From Cryoendolithus antarcticus (lineage: Eukaryota > Ascomycota > Dothideomycetes > Cladosporiales > Cladosporiaceae), in contig NAJO01000003.1 of the NCBI GenBank assembly GCA_002077065.1, positions 868,001 to 932,000 of the forward strand: a stretch of DNA of 64,000 bases, read 5' to 3'. Under the pieces are notes generated by a model. The model saw only the letters and a list, made by a program, of their open reading frames with translations. It was not told the DNA's origin and did not search any database. This document shows positions 1 through 10,465 of this stretch, in pieces. Within the stretch, counting starts at the first letter, position 1. Each line of letters begins with the position of its first letter. Both the position numbers and the translations under genes were made by a program.

Positions 1-1296
1 AAGGAGGATGATGAGCTCGACTCATCGCTAGCGTCGTTCGTGATTGCTCGCTCGGCAGACAATATGAAGCTCGGCAACTATCTATACTGGTATCTGATGG
101 TAGAGCTGGATGAAGCATCGCCCACGCAGACGCGCGAGAACCGGAAGCTCTTTGCACGAGTCAGCTACGACTTTATGAAGGAGCTCGATCGCTCTGTCGA
201 AGGACGCGCAAGACGTAGGGTGCTGCTGAAGCAAGCAGAGTTCATCACAGTGCTCAGCAAAATCAGCAAAGACATGGCCACCTCCCGCGCCGACCGAACA
301 AAGAAGATCGAGCAACTCAAGAAGTTCCTCGCTGACCCAAAGAACGATATGGTCACCATGGACCCACCCATGCCTCTGCCCTTGGACCCCGAAGTCTCAG
401 TCACAGGCGTGGTTCCAGACGACGCCAACGTCTTTAAGTCCTCGCTCTTCCCCCTCTACCTCAACTTCAAGACCTCAACCGGCGAAACCTATCCCCTCAT
501 GTTCAAGACCGGCGACGATCTCCGACAAGATCAACTCGTAATCCAGATCATAGCCCTCATGGACCGGCTTCTCATGAAAGAAAATCTCGACTTGAAGCTG
601 ACACCCTACCGCATCCTCGCCACCTCGACTCTCGCCGGCGCCGTCCAGTTCGTCCCCTCAACCCCCGTCTCCGCCATCCTCACCTCCCCCAAATTCAAAA
701 CTTCCATCCTCGGCTACCTCCGCTCCCACAACCCCGCTTCGCCCGGCACACCCTCCATCCTCGGCGTCCGCAAAGAAGCCATGGACACCTACGTCAAATC
801 CGTCGCGGGCTACTGCGTGATAACCTACCTCTTAGGTGTCGGCGACCGGCATCTCGATAACCTACTGCTGACGCCTGATGGCCATTTCCTGCACATCGAC
901 TACGGATATATTCTCGGTCGAGATCCGAAACCCATGGCGCCTTTGATGAAGCTCTCGAGGGAGATGATTGAGGGGATGGGCGGGTCGAGCGTGCAGGCGA
1001 ATCCGGAGAGTCAGTTTGATATCTTTAGGCAGTATTGCTTTACTGCTTATACGACGCTGAGGCGGAGCAGTAGTTTGATATTGAATTTGTTTGCATTGAT
1101 GCAGGATGCTAACATACCTGGATTGGCGCTTTATGGAGATCAGGCCGTGAGGAAGGTGGAGGAGAGATTTAAGCTTGATGTCAGTGAGGAGGAAGCTATT
1201 GGGTTCTTTGCGCAGCTCATTGAGCGGGAAATGGGGGCTTGGGGACCAGTAGTCATTGATAAGTTGCATGGGTTTGTGCAGGGGTGGAGGGCTTGA
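1..1296 (+). CDS. VPS34: Class III phosphatidylinositol 3-kinase, C-terminal part (5' end outside window)
   Basis: The frame is open from base 1, so this is the last 431 codons of a longer gene. The lipid-kinase catalytic domain is complete: ATP-site lysine in MFKTGDDLRQ (about residue 169 of the fragment), catalytic loop GDRHLDNLL (about 281-289) and the metal-binding DYG (about 300). The loop and the short C-terminal amphipathic tail ending in GWRA match Vps34 rather than Pik1 or Tor kinases. Family knowledge: Vps34 makes PI3P on endosomes and autophagic membranes in complexes with Vps15 and Atg6. The ORF is clean to the TGA at 1294. The C2 and helical domains must lie upstream of the window. 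Confidence 0.93.
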   Translation, partial: KEDDELDSSLASFVIARSADNMKLGNYLYWYLMVELDEASPTQTRENRKLFARVSYDFMKELDRSVEGRARRRVLLKQAEFITVLSKISKDMATSRADRTKKIEQLKKFLADPKNDMVTMDPPMPLPLDPEVSVTGVVPDDANVFKSSLFPLYLNFKTSTGETYPLMFKTGDDLRQDQLVIQIIALMDRLLMKENLDLKLTPYRILATSTLAGAVQFVPSTPVSAILTSPKFKTSILGYLRSHNPASPGTPSILGVRKEAMDTYVKSVAGYCVITYLLGVGDRHLDNLLLTPDGHFLHIDYGYILGRDPKPMAPLMKLSREMIEGMGGSSVQANPESQFDIFRQYCFTAYTTLRRSSSLILNLFALMQDANIPGLALYGDQAVRKVEERFKLDVSEEEAIGFFAQLIEREMGAWGPVVIDKLHGFVQGWRA

Positions 1297-1577
1297 CGGA
1301 CAGTGGCGCTCAAATTGTGGTGATGGACGTAATACGACGAATGTACGAGACGAGAGGTCGGAGAGGCGCTCTGGTGGAAATGATACATGATGATGAATAC
1401 CTTGCCCATCCAGACGGTTTCCGTCTCGTCCCATTTCAACACCTTTCCGTGGTATCTGATCCCAATGCCATCCCCAAACTCCATCGCTAATCCCAGAGTA
1501 AAGCACAGAACCAAAATCGCCAGGTGCTTGGGTCTCATGCCAACCCTTCTTCATCGTGACGCTCACGAGACTGTATA

Positions 1578-2990
1578 CTACACGTTCTCAAACTCAAGAT
1601 CATCCTCATCCTCGTCACTCGCCGCTGGTGTCGCCTCGGGAATCGGCGTCGAGACCTGCGGCAACGCCAGATGCGAGGGTAGCGCGCCATTAGCACCATT
1701 CGTGACTCCATCACTGTTTGTCCGCGTCCGCTTGGCATCCCTCTCGTCGCCATTAGTCTGTGTCGCTCCCTCATCCGCAGCTCGCTTCACGCCGTTCACT
1801 GCAGGCGCCGCAATCGCACTACTACCCACGTCCACATCCTCAAACTCGTCTTCGTCATCTTCTTCCTCTTCTTCCTCTTCATCGTCCTGCGCGGCTTTTG
1901 CTGCCATCTCCTTTTGTTGCTGCGCTGCTAGCTCGGCCCAGTAGGCGTTCATAACTTCCTCGTCGCGATTCTCGGCTTTCTTCTCATCCACTCCATTCTC
2001 TAGACCGATATCACCATCGTCAATTCCGGCGTGTGCTTCTCGGGCAGCGCGCTCGCGAGCCTCCTTCGCTCCGACGGCTGTGACATCGCCTGTAATGGTA
2101 GATTTCGAGATCCACTCTGGTAGAGCATTCTGTCGTGCTTCCTTCTCGCGACGGGCGCGGGCTTCAGCTGCGCGTTCTTCCTGCTTGACCGTCTCATCAT
2201 CCTGCACTGAAACCGAGATCTTCTCCGGTTTCAGCGCGAGACCCTTAGTGGACTGCAGATTCCGATTCGGGTTATCAATTATCTCCGTTCTCGCCGCAGG
2301 ATTCGCATCCGTCCTCGTGATAGCCTTCTGCTTCGCCAACGCCTCGTCAAAGTTATTCTCCGGCACGGTCGTCTGATCGATCTCCTGCAGCAGTTGCTGT
2401 ATAGGCTCCATCTGCTGATTGAATCGCTTCGTCGTCTCGTTCTCACTCGCCCGCTCCTCCTCAGGCACAACGTCGAGAATGTTGCCGCAGCGGCTGCATT
2501 TAAAACCGAGCTCTGTGATCGTGTCCATAGCCTCCAGCTCGGTGTATTGGCTCTTACACACTGCGCAACTTAGCTCCTTCTTCTCTGTCGCTGGTGCGCC
2601 CATACTCTCTACATGCTTATTCGTCTTGTGCATGCGGAACTTGATACTATCAATCGCGTGATGATAGTTCAAATAATACCAGTCCCTGTGCATAACCCGC
2701 TCCTTCATCCCGCCCTTGCCATCAGCGCCTGCTCGCGCGTCGTAGAAGGCGCCGCCGCTGCCATCTGTACGGCGTTCTGTACGTTGCTGGATCGAGAGCA
2801 GGCCGTCCTCTTTCAGGCGGCCACAGAGCCGGCGGAGCACTTTGGTATTGTTGCTGTAGCCGAGCACGTGGGCGAGGTCGGTGTCGGAGAGGGTGGAGTG
2901 GGTGAGGAGGGCTTCGATGACGAGGATGTGGTCGACGGGGTAGAAGCAGCGCGCGACGAGGCGGAGGAGGTGCGCCGGGAGGTCGGCCAT
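1578..2990 (-). CDS. TFA1: Transcription initiation factor TFIIE subunit alpha
   Basis: A single 470-aa exon. Residues 1-115 form the TFIIE winged-helix region, starting MADLPAHLLRLVARCF. A C4 zinc ribbon follows at Cys142, Cys145, Cys165 and Cys168 (CAVC...CSRC). The C-terminal third is highly acidic, with a Glu/Asp run encoded near 1849-1885, as in the family. TFIIE-alpha acts in the nucleus, recruiting TFIIH to the RNA polymerase II preinitiation complex. The start at 2990 is the first Met of the conserved winged helix. It is convergent with VPS34 and divergent from PUS1, with only 276 bp between the two start codons. Confidence 0.93.
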   Translation of the reverse strand: MADLPAHLLRLVARCFYPVDHILVIEALLTHSTLSDTDLAHVLGYSNNTKVLRRLCGRLKEDGLLSIQQRTERRTDGSGGAFYDARAGADGKGGMKERVMHRDWYYLNYHHAIDSIKFRMHKTNKHVESMGAPATEKKELSCAVCKSQYTELEAMDTITELGFKCSRCGNILDVVPEEERASENETTKRFNQQMEPIQQLLQEIDQTTVPENNFDEALAKQKAITRTDANPAARTEIIDNPNRNLQSTKGLALKPEKISVSVQDDETVKQEERAAEARARREKEARQNALPEWISKSTITGDVTAVGAKEARERAAREAHAGIDDGDIGLENGVDEKKAENRDEEVMNAYWAELAAQQQKEMAAKAAQDDEEEEEEEDDEDEFEDVDVGSSAIAAPAVNGVKRAADEGATQTNGDERDAKRTRTNSDGVTNGANGALPSHLALPQVSTPIPEATPAASDEDEDDLEFENV

Positions 2991-3266
2991 GATTGTTGTT
3001 ACCGCATAGATCGTAGGCGATGCCTCGAGTCAGTACATCAGGCGAGCGATGAGCTGTAAGGACAGTGGGCGAAGTCGATGGTGGACAGTCGCATTCAAGC
3101 GCTGCTGCAGAGAGAAGGCAGGCGTGACTGTCAGCTTCACTGAGCTTCGCTTCGATTGCTAGCGCAGGCGCACATGCATGATTACATAAGATAGCGGTAT
3201 ATTTGCATGTGAAGACGCGATGTCCTGCTCTCTCCTGCTAAACTCAATGCGCTACTGTCTTCGACA

Positions 3267-5398
3267 ATGGAGCACTCGGCAGCAATATTGGAGGACGCTG
3301 GAAAGGTCATCGACAAGACTGCCAACACTGCAGACATGGAGTCTACCTCGAATTCTGCTCCCAACGAGCAGAATGGCTCACGAGGGCAGAAGCGAAAAGG
3401 TGACTTCAAGCAACACGGCCGACACGCTCAGAAGCACGGCTCACGTGGCCGGGATCACGGCCGAGGAGGAGGCGGAGAACGAGATGGCGACGATAAGCGA
3501 CATCAGAAGGGCGATATGGGGCGGGGCGAGTATTTGTATGTGCCTTCACTTTCAACATTATATCTCACCGAACTGACTGACTGACTCTCAGCGCCTCCAA
3601 CCCAGACAAGCGAGCCAAGACTCAATCTGCGGGCAAACGAAAGGATGAAGGCGGCGAGAACCAGTACGGTCAAACCTTCTCCAAGGACGAGATAGCTGCC
3701 GAGGAGCGACGACCGAAGCGCAAAGTCGCTGTCTTCATCGGCTACTCTGGAACTGGCTACAAGGGCATGCAGATCTCAACTTCCGAGCGGACGATAGAGG
3801 GCGACCTCTTTGCAGCTTTCGTCAAGGCTGGTGCGATCAGCAAGGCGAACGCGGACGATCCCAAGAAAGCTGGGCTGGTGAGGTGTGCCAGGACAGACAA
3901 GGGCGTGCACGCTGCTGGGAACATGATCAGCTTGAAATTGATTGTTGAGGATGCGGATATTGTCGAGAAGATCAACGAGGCTCTTGACCCGCAGATCCGA
4001 GTTTGGGGGATTGAGCGGACGATCGGAAGTTTCTCGTGCTATCAGGCTGTGGATTCGAGGTGGTATGAGTATCTGATCCCGTCGTACTCCTTTCTGCCGC
4101 CACATCCGAGCTCGTGGCTGGCGAAGCAGCTGGACTTGCTTGCGGATGAGGCGGGCGATCGGGAGGCTTATGATGCGAGACAGGAGGAAGTCAAGGGGTA
4201 CTGGGAGGGCATTGACGATACGATCATCAAGCAGGTGCTGGATGAGATCGATGAGGATATCAGGTGGGAGGTGGTCAAGGCTTTGCAGGGCGAAGAGGAG
4301 GCGAGTGCGAAGGTCGTGGAAGCGGACGTTGAGGGCGATGAAGGGAAGGGCGATGACGAGGATCCCAATGTCGAGAGGAAAGTGTCGGAAGGCAAGAAAG
4401 CAGATGTGACAGAGGCGAAAAATTCCGATGCTGAAGATATGGAAGGGATTCCAGCAGCAATGGTCGACTCTGTCATATCACTTACCCCTGTCACGAATGA
4501 GCCAGCAAATGCCTCAATCGCAGTTAGCGATGCAGCCGCGACCGCTCCTGCACCGATCCCTGAACCGGAAGCTACTCCCGATGCCACTATCACTACCGTA
4601 ACAGATGCCGAACCCGAAGCCATCTCGACACAACCAGCTCCCACACAGACACCAGAGCAATCCCGCCTCCTGCGCCTCCGCCTCGCAACTCGCAAACTCC
4701 GCGCCGCCTACAACACAGCCAAACGCCAGTACCGCATCCCCGCCCGCCGCATCGAACGCATACAGCAAGGCCTGAACCACTTCCTGGGCACGAAGAACTA
4801 CCATAACTACACAGTACAGAAACCCTTCCGCGACCCCTCCGCAAAGCGAAACATTAAGTCCTTCCTCGTCAATCAGACCCCAATTTTGATCGGCGACAGC
4901 ACGGACGATGCCGACAAAAGCGAATGGCTGAGCCTGAAAGTCCACGGCCAAAGTTTCATGATGCACCAGATCCGCAAGATGATCGGCATGGTTGTCCTCC
5001 TCATCCGCTGTGGCGCGGACATCGACAAAACAATGTCCCACTCCTTCACTGATGCTAAATACTCCATCCCTAAACTCCCTGGGTTGGGTTTGATGCTCGA
5101 ACGCCCAGTCTTCGATACGTACAACAAGCTGCACGCCGCCAAGCACGAGCGCGAGCCACTGCTGTTTAGCAAGTATGAGGATAAGATCGAGGCGTTCAAG
5201 CGCACGGATATTTATGGTAAGATGTTTGCGGAGGAGGAGCAGAAGGGGGAGTTCGGAAGGTTCTTTCAGCATGTGGATAACTTTAAGGAGCCGATATTTT
5301 TGTGGCTTAGTAGTAAGGGGCTTGAGGCTACAAAGGGACGGGGGAGGGCAGAGGGATATGGAGAGGTGAAGGCGATACAGGCTGGGCTGAAGCCGTGA
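3267..5398 (+). CDS. PUS1: tRNA pseudouridine synthase Pus1-like
   Basis: Two exons, 3267-3535 and 3592-5398, give 691 aa. The intron 3536-3591 is 56 nt (GTATGT..CAG), and the splice restores YFASNPDKRAK. The N-terminus is basic and Gly/Arg-rich, as in nuclear Pus1. The TruA-type catalytic motif RTDKGVHA places the catalytic Asp near residue 192. The second half of the fold (VHGQSFMMHQIRKMIGMV) lies after a long low-complexity acidic/Pro insertion of about 180 residues (about 300-480), which separates the two halves. Pus1 converts U to pseudouridine at several tRNA and snRNA sites. No lesion is seen. Confidence 0.92.
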
Positions 5399-5869
5399 GA
5401 TTGATTATCTGGGTGGTACAGCACTGTTGGCTACGCTGCTCTGTGCTATAACGACACAATGGCGCTTTGAAAGCAACGACTCGGGAGCTGCAGGGCTACT
5501 CCCGCTCGGGAGCTCGTCGGATCTGGAGAGCTCCTGTGTCTTTGCCTCTCGACTACGTCGCATTCTGACATTTCGTCTAGTCCCGAACAGGCAGCCAAGA
5601 CACTAGCGCTATATCCCCTGGCTGGCTCAACTGCAATGTTAGATGTGTATCCCAGTGCGTCTGGACACGCAAGATGCAGATGAAGGTCGTCATGGTTCGG
5701 CCTCAACGAGAGATTGATAAGCACCAGGCTTGGCTCATGCTACTCCCTGGAGAGCTATATAATAGGACTTGCTGGTACTTACAGAAAGTCGAAACGGCGA
5801 CGCCCTCACTTTCGACCACGTACTCGGAGCCACTCGCCCACCTCAAGTACACATACATCGACCATAGCA
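5399..5869. other. Intergenic, 471 bp
   Basis: Lies between PUS1 and the broken MFS gene. A frame runs open into the MFS gene from 5714, but the conserved N-terminus begins at the ATG at 5870, so the open stretch is probably 5' untranslated sequence. No other feature recognised. Confidence 0.5.
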
Positions 5870-7538
5870 ATGGTAGTCTCCACGTACCCAGCTCCGACGA
5901 AAGCCGAGGGTGTAACCCCGACTGAAGAGTCACCAATAGCTCGCATCGAGCGGCTCGGTCACGAACGTCCTGCGAACTTCACGACCGCCTGGAAGGAGAT
6001 AATCTTCGTCTTCAGCATCTCGATGTCCCAGCTCCTCACCGACTTCTTCGTTTCGGGCTTCACCGTCATTCTGCCAACCTTGATCCGAGATCTGGACATT
6101 CCCCAGGCCGCCAGCGTCTGGCCCGCCACAGCATTCTCCCTGGTCATTGCCGGCACTCTGCTTGTCTTCAGTCGCTTAGGCGACATGTACGTCGGCTCTG
6201 CAATATTTTTCGGCGGCCTCGCATGGCTCTTGCTGTGGAGTGTTGTCGCTGGGTTCAGCGTCAATCCGATCATGCTTGACATTTGCCGAGCTTTGCAGGG
6301 ATTTGGGCCTGCGGCTGCGCTGCCTACTGGCGTCATGCTCATGGGGTCAATTTACAGACCAGGCCCCAGAAAGAACCTCGTCTTTGCGATATATGGCACT
6401 TCGGCGGTCTTCGGGTTCTTCGGCGGTCTTCGGGTTCTTCGGCGGTATCGTTGTTGCAGGTTGTGTGGGTCAATTCCTGCGATGGGGCTTCTTCTTCTCG
6501 ATCGGTGCGATCCTCACCGCCGTCACGCTATGCACGTCGTATATTTTGCTGCCGCAGAAATCTGTAACTAAGTCTGGAAGCACCACCATGGACTACCCTG
6601 GCGCCATATCCATTGTCTGCGGGTTGGTTCTGACAGTGTTCGCCATTACGCAGTCCGCGCATGCGCCTTCTAGTTGGCGCACACCATACATCCCCGTCTG
6701 CTTCAGTCTAGGCATATTGTCGCTCTGCGCCGCGTTCTACATCGAGCTTCGCATCCCGCCACAACCCCTGCTCACGGCCTCGATGTTCGCCACCCCAGCC
6801 CTCAAACCCCTCCTCCTCGCCCTCTTCTTCCTCTACGGCGCTTGGGGCGTCTTCCCCGTTTACGGCACGCTATACTTCCAACGAATCATGGGCGCCACGC
6901 CCCTTCAAGTCGTAGCCTGGTTTGTTCCTCTCGGCGTTGCGGTCCTTTTCTTCAGCGTCTTGAAAGGTCTCATTCTGCATATAGTCCCCGGTCGAGTCGT
7001 TCTCATAGCCTCCGGGCTAGGCGCGCTCGGCTCCCAACTCTTGCTCGCCCTCATCCCTGTCGGCGGCAATTACTGGGCTTGGATATTTCCCGCCACCATC
7101 CTGAGCACCATCGGCATCGACTTGTCCACCATGTACATGTCCGTCTTCATCACCACTGCGCTGTCCACGTCGCAGCAGGGCTTGGTTGGTGGGTTGATGA
7201 ATTCGGTACTGCATCTGGGCGTGGTTGTCGTTCTCGGCCTGACAGATATCATCCAGTCGGCGACCTTTGAAGAGCAAGGGTTGGGTCCGAGCTATAAGAA
7301 TACGTTCTGGTTTGGGGTCGCTTGTGGAGCTGTAAGTCTCGTGCTAATGGCGGTCTGGGGAAAGCTGCCGGCTGCGAAGAGCGATATGACTGCGGACGAG
7401 AAGGCAGAAATAGCAAGAGAGGCCAGGCCAGAGACGCAGAATCCGAAGATGATAGCGCGCTGGGGCTGTCGCGTTGATGTGTATGCTTCGTTGCCGGAAC
7501 CAGATAGAGAATACATCTGGATATGTGCACCATCGTGA
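5870..7538 (+). pseudogene. MFS drug:H+ antiporter (DHA2/ATR1-like), disrupted by a 19-bp tandem duplication
   Basis: From the ATG at 5870 (AGCAATGG context) the frame encodes MVVSTYPAPTKAEG followed by hydrophobic helices and MFS motifs (SRLGDMYVG, CRALQGFGPAAALPTG). After FGFFGG at about 6440 the frame is lost and ends near 6571. The rest (GIVVAGCVGQFLRWGFFFS onward) continues in the next frame to 7538. The cause is visible: 6402-6420 is repeated exactly as 6421-6439. Removing one 19-bp copy gives one continuous 549-codon frame. No intron of sensible length fixes the shift. An intact product would be a plasma-membrane exporter of about 14 helices resembling yeast Atr1. As written it encodes only the first six or so helices. 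Confidence 0.85.
6402..6439. repeat. 19-bp perfect tandem duplication inside the MFS gene
   Basis: Two identical, directly adjacent 19-bp units (6402-6420 and 6421-6439), followed by six matching bases of a partial third unit at 6440-6445. Because 19 is not a multiple of three, it shifts the reading frame. Confidence 0.97.
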
Positions 7539-7892
7539 CACGCATGCGACGAAAGCAGACGACCTCAAGAGCTCCTTACAATCGACACTGCTAGTCCATG
7601 TTGCACCGCGATAATGAACCGCTACCAGTGCTGTCCCTCGAGAGTAATTCGAAAGACTAGACTTCCCTCTCGCCGACAACGTAGCTCCGTTTGCGCTGGC
7701 GCGGAATTGCATATCTTAGCATTCTCCTTTGTAGAGAGTCGCCACACGGTCAATTTCTTTCGTCATTCGAGTGCGTGACAGCTGTGTAGCTGTCGCTCTT
7801 GACATAGGCTTAGACGAGATCTTCCCGCCTGCCCTTACGCCACACGTAGTACAGCCGTCAGCAATGGACGAGCCTTGCACGCGGCGCACATC
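7539..7892. other. Intergenic, 354 bp between convergent broken genes
   Basis: Shared 3' region of the MFS pseudogene (plus) and the Zn2Cys6 pseudogene (minus). No feature recognised. Confidence 0.5.
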
Positions 7893-9542
7893 TCAGATGA
7901 TAAGCCAGTCCACACCCGCGTTCTTCAGCTTCAAGATCCAATCGTAGTGCACTGCGGCATCGCCGGCAGTGTTCTGCTCATCCGAAACGAGGTTCTCTTT
8001 CTTGTCCAGCCAGATTCCTCGCAGAACATCCAAGGCAGATCTCACCGTACCCCAGGGCCCTACCTCCCATAACTGTAAGAATCTTCGAGTGATCCATTCC
8101 TGCTGCTGTAGATCACTGGTCTCCGCACCTGCTACAAATGCCGGCCAGATAGTCGCTGCGAACAAAGGATCACATGGGCGGATGTGAGCCATGTGAGAAA
8201 TTGCATCCGAGACCAGCGATTCGAGGCTATTGAAAGGCTGGTCGCCTGTATCGGAGCTTATGAGCAGGCGTGAGAGGTAGATGCAAACTGCTGTGCGATG
8301 TGCTGACGCGACATGCATTCGGTGCGAAATGTCTGACGCTGTTGAGTGAGACCGTAAGTCGGTGGCCCAGATTAGAGGGTCGAAAGCCTGTGCAGTGCGC
8401 AGGAGAAGTCGGATCTGCCTTTCCACAGAGCAGTGGTAGAGGCTGTCCGTCTCTAGGGATAGTGCAGTTCTGCGCAGCTGTGCAGCAGACTGCATCACCT
8501 GAAGAGTAGCGTGGGGAAGGAAGCGCAATGGTTGCCTTCGGCATCTTGAAGCAGAGATAGCTCAGTGTCGTTGAAAGGTCTTGCGTGTTCGAAGCTGGTT
8601 GGGGAAGCGAGGGTTGATCCAAGTATGTCGAAGCTGCGTTTAGTCAGTGAGTTCCTAGATATGCAATGCTTCAAGGAACTTTTGACGCACACCATACAGT
8701 TTGAAATGAGGAACTTCCGCAGCGGACTGATAGGCGTTTCTGTGTCTCCATGCATCGCAAGTAAATCCTCGATAAGCTTTCTCGCACCACTGATATGGTG
8801 TGACCAGTCGTCTTGTCCTGAATACAGAAGCTCAAAGTCGAGAAACAGTAGAATCACAGCGAGTAGTACGTCGGGAGGGATTTTGTCGCGATTTGCAAGC
8901 GCATCTTGCAGTAGGCACAGTCCTCGCTGTTTGTCTCTAAGTGCCTGGGACATCTTACGAGAACAAAGAACAGTGCTGTGGCGGTTCAGGGGCGGCGATT
9001 CAGCGCTGACTTGAGTTGTTGCATGAAGGCCCTACGGTCTTGAAAGTACGTTCGACAGGCGCATCGCAGAGTTGGTAATCATGATTTGTACCAGGACTGG
9101 ATGATCCCATGTCAAAGGAATGAGGTCTCGAAATGAATTGTTGTCGAGGTTGTCGTACACGACAAGGTCCTTGCAGACTTTGCTAGCAACTGTACCTACT
9201 GATCAGTACTAAACGGAGAAGTCAAGCTGATCGGTAGAAAGACTGACAGTAGGATAAGTGTTGCCTGTCCTCCAGTGTCAAATCATGCACCAAAGGGTCT
9301 GTCAACTGCCTGACAGCATAGCTTGCGTCGTCGTCGAGTTCGCTATGTTGGTGACAGGCTTCCCGAACGTGACGCCTGTCAGCTTGCCTCGACTTGCGAT
9401 ACCTGTTTCCCACCGATAGAGGCGCCCGTAGCCAAGACATGTTTCTGACCTCTTGGCACATTTGATGCAGTGCGGTTGCCCTCGATCGCACTTGAGGCGT
9501 TGACGTCGACAATTTATGACAGGCTTCCGCCGCCTGCTTCAT
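7893..9542 (-). pseudogene. Zn2Cys6 (ACR-2-type) transcription factor with two compensating frameshifts
   Basis: The protein starts MKQAAEACH at 9542 and should enter a Zn2Cys6 cluster (CRRQRLKCDRGQPHC, then CAKRSETC), but an extra base in the TTT at 9513-9515 moves the second Cys onward out of frame. My exon model is 9356-9542, 9248-9305, 9050-9198, 8691-8953 and 7893-8633, with introns 9306-9355, 9199-9247, 8954-9049 and 8634-8690. It joins family-typical segments: LTDPLVHDLTLEDRQHL, VCKDLVVYDNLDN, RDLIPLTWDHPVLV, FDILGSTLASP. A second one-base loss near 8506 is needed to join ASFPTLLF to VMQSAAQL. The exon lengths sum to 1398 nt, so +1 and -1 cancel (465 codons). Intact relatives are nuclear regulators. 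The 9355 donor (GTCACC) is weak. Confidence 0.75.
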
Positions 9543-10465
9543 TGTTCAAGATTGCCCTGATGGGAAGGATCAGGTCCAGTCAGGGAATCCTCGAATGTTG
9601 GACCGATCTCAATGGCGCCGGTCGCGACAAATCGTTCTATATGCATTGTCGATGGGCTCCGGTTTAGCTGCCCTATGTGACTGTCGAAAGCAAAAGCGAC
9701 GTTGTATTCTCTCACTACTGTGTTGTGGCAGGCCGATTGGGTGCGTCCGAACTCACGGGAGTGACAAAAGAAGCAGACCATGCAACGATTCGCCGCGAAG
9801 GACAATGCTGATACATGTAACGCTGAAATAATCCACGCATACCTTGATTCCAGTGAGAGCGGAGGCCGCTACATGTCTGCTAGCTAGCTAGCATCAACAG
9901 CGAGCCATTGTTGCAGCGTAGTCTGTGGTAGCAGTGTCGACCACGAGGAACTTCTCGAGTGGTCTGCTTCTTTTGTCACTCCCGTGCTACTTTCGTCAAT
10001 GTTTTCGCTTATCTTGCATTGAGCGGCGCGAAGCGTTTGACACGAACTATCTCCGCTGGCTTTACAGATCGATCCAGACTTACGGGATGGTTCTTCAGTA
10101 TTGGTCAGAATGCCATCAACACGCGCGCTGGGGAAGTTGACCAATGAGCTCGGGTCGAGTCTCTTACGTTTGCAAATCGGTGGCCTCTACCTTGGGATCA
10201 ACAAACTGCCGAATCTTGTCCCGTCTCCCGCTGCGCTGTTTGTGATTGACGCGCTATGGGCTGCAGGCGGTCTGTCGCTACTTTCGCCGTTATCAGAATG
10301 AACTAGTAAGTGGCGATTTTGTTGTACAAGCAGTTCAAACGCAGTGCGTTGGTATATTGTTTGACGATAGATACCAACGACCGTTTGATGGCATTGCAGA
10401 CGATTTTCACCACCAGGGTCTAGCAAATCTAATCCCTCAAGCCCGGCACACTTCCTCAGGACAAC
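9543..10465. other. Intergenic, 923 bp, containing a 27-bp inverted repeat
   Basis: Lies between the regulator pseudogene and the NADH dehydrogenase, which are divergent. It holds the inverted repeat at 9754-9780/9960-9986 and a short CTAG tandem run near 9881-9893. No coding region can be supported. Confidence 0.5.
9754..9986. repeat. Perfect 27-bp inverted repeat with 179-bp spacer (possible MITE-like remnant)
   Basis: The arm at 9754-9780 is the exact reverse complement of 9960-9986. The 233-bp unit has no coding capacity. Flanks show no convincing target-site duplication beyond a dinucleotide CT on each side, so transposon identity is unproven. It could instead be a small inverted duplication. 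Confidence 0.7.

Noticed and set aside
1849..1885. Pyrimidine-rich TTC/TCT microsatellite
   Set aside because: It encodes the acidic tail of TFIIE-alpha and is explained by coding.
4514..5272. 252-aa antisense ORF in PUS1
   Set aside because: Overlaps conserved PUS1 coding sequence and has no recognisable motif.
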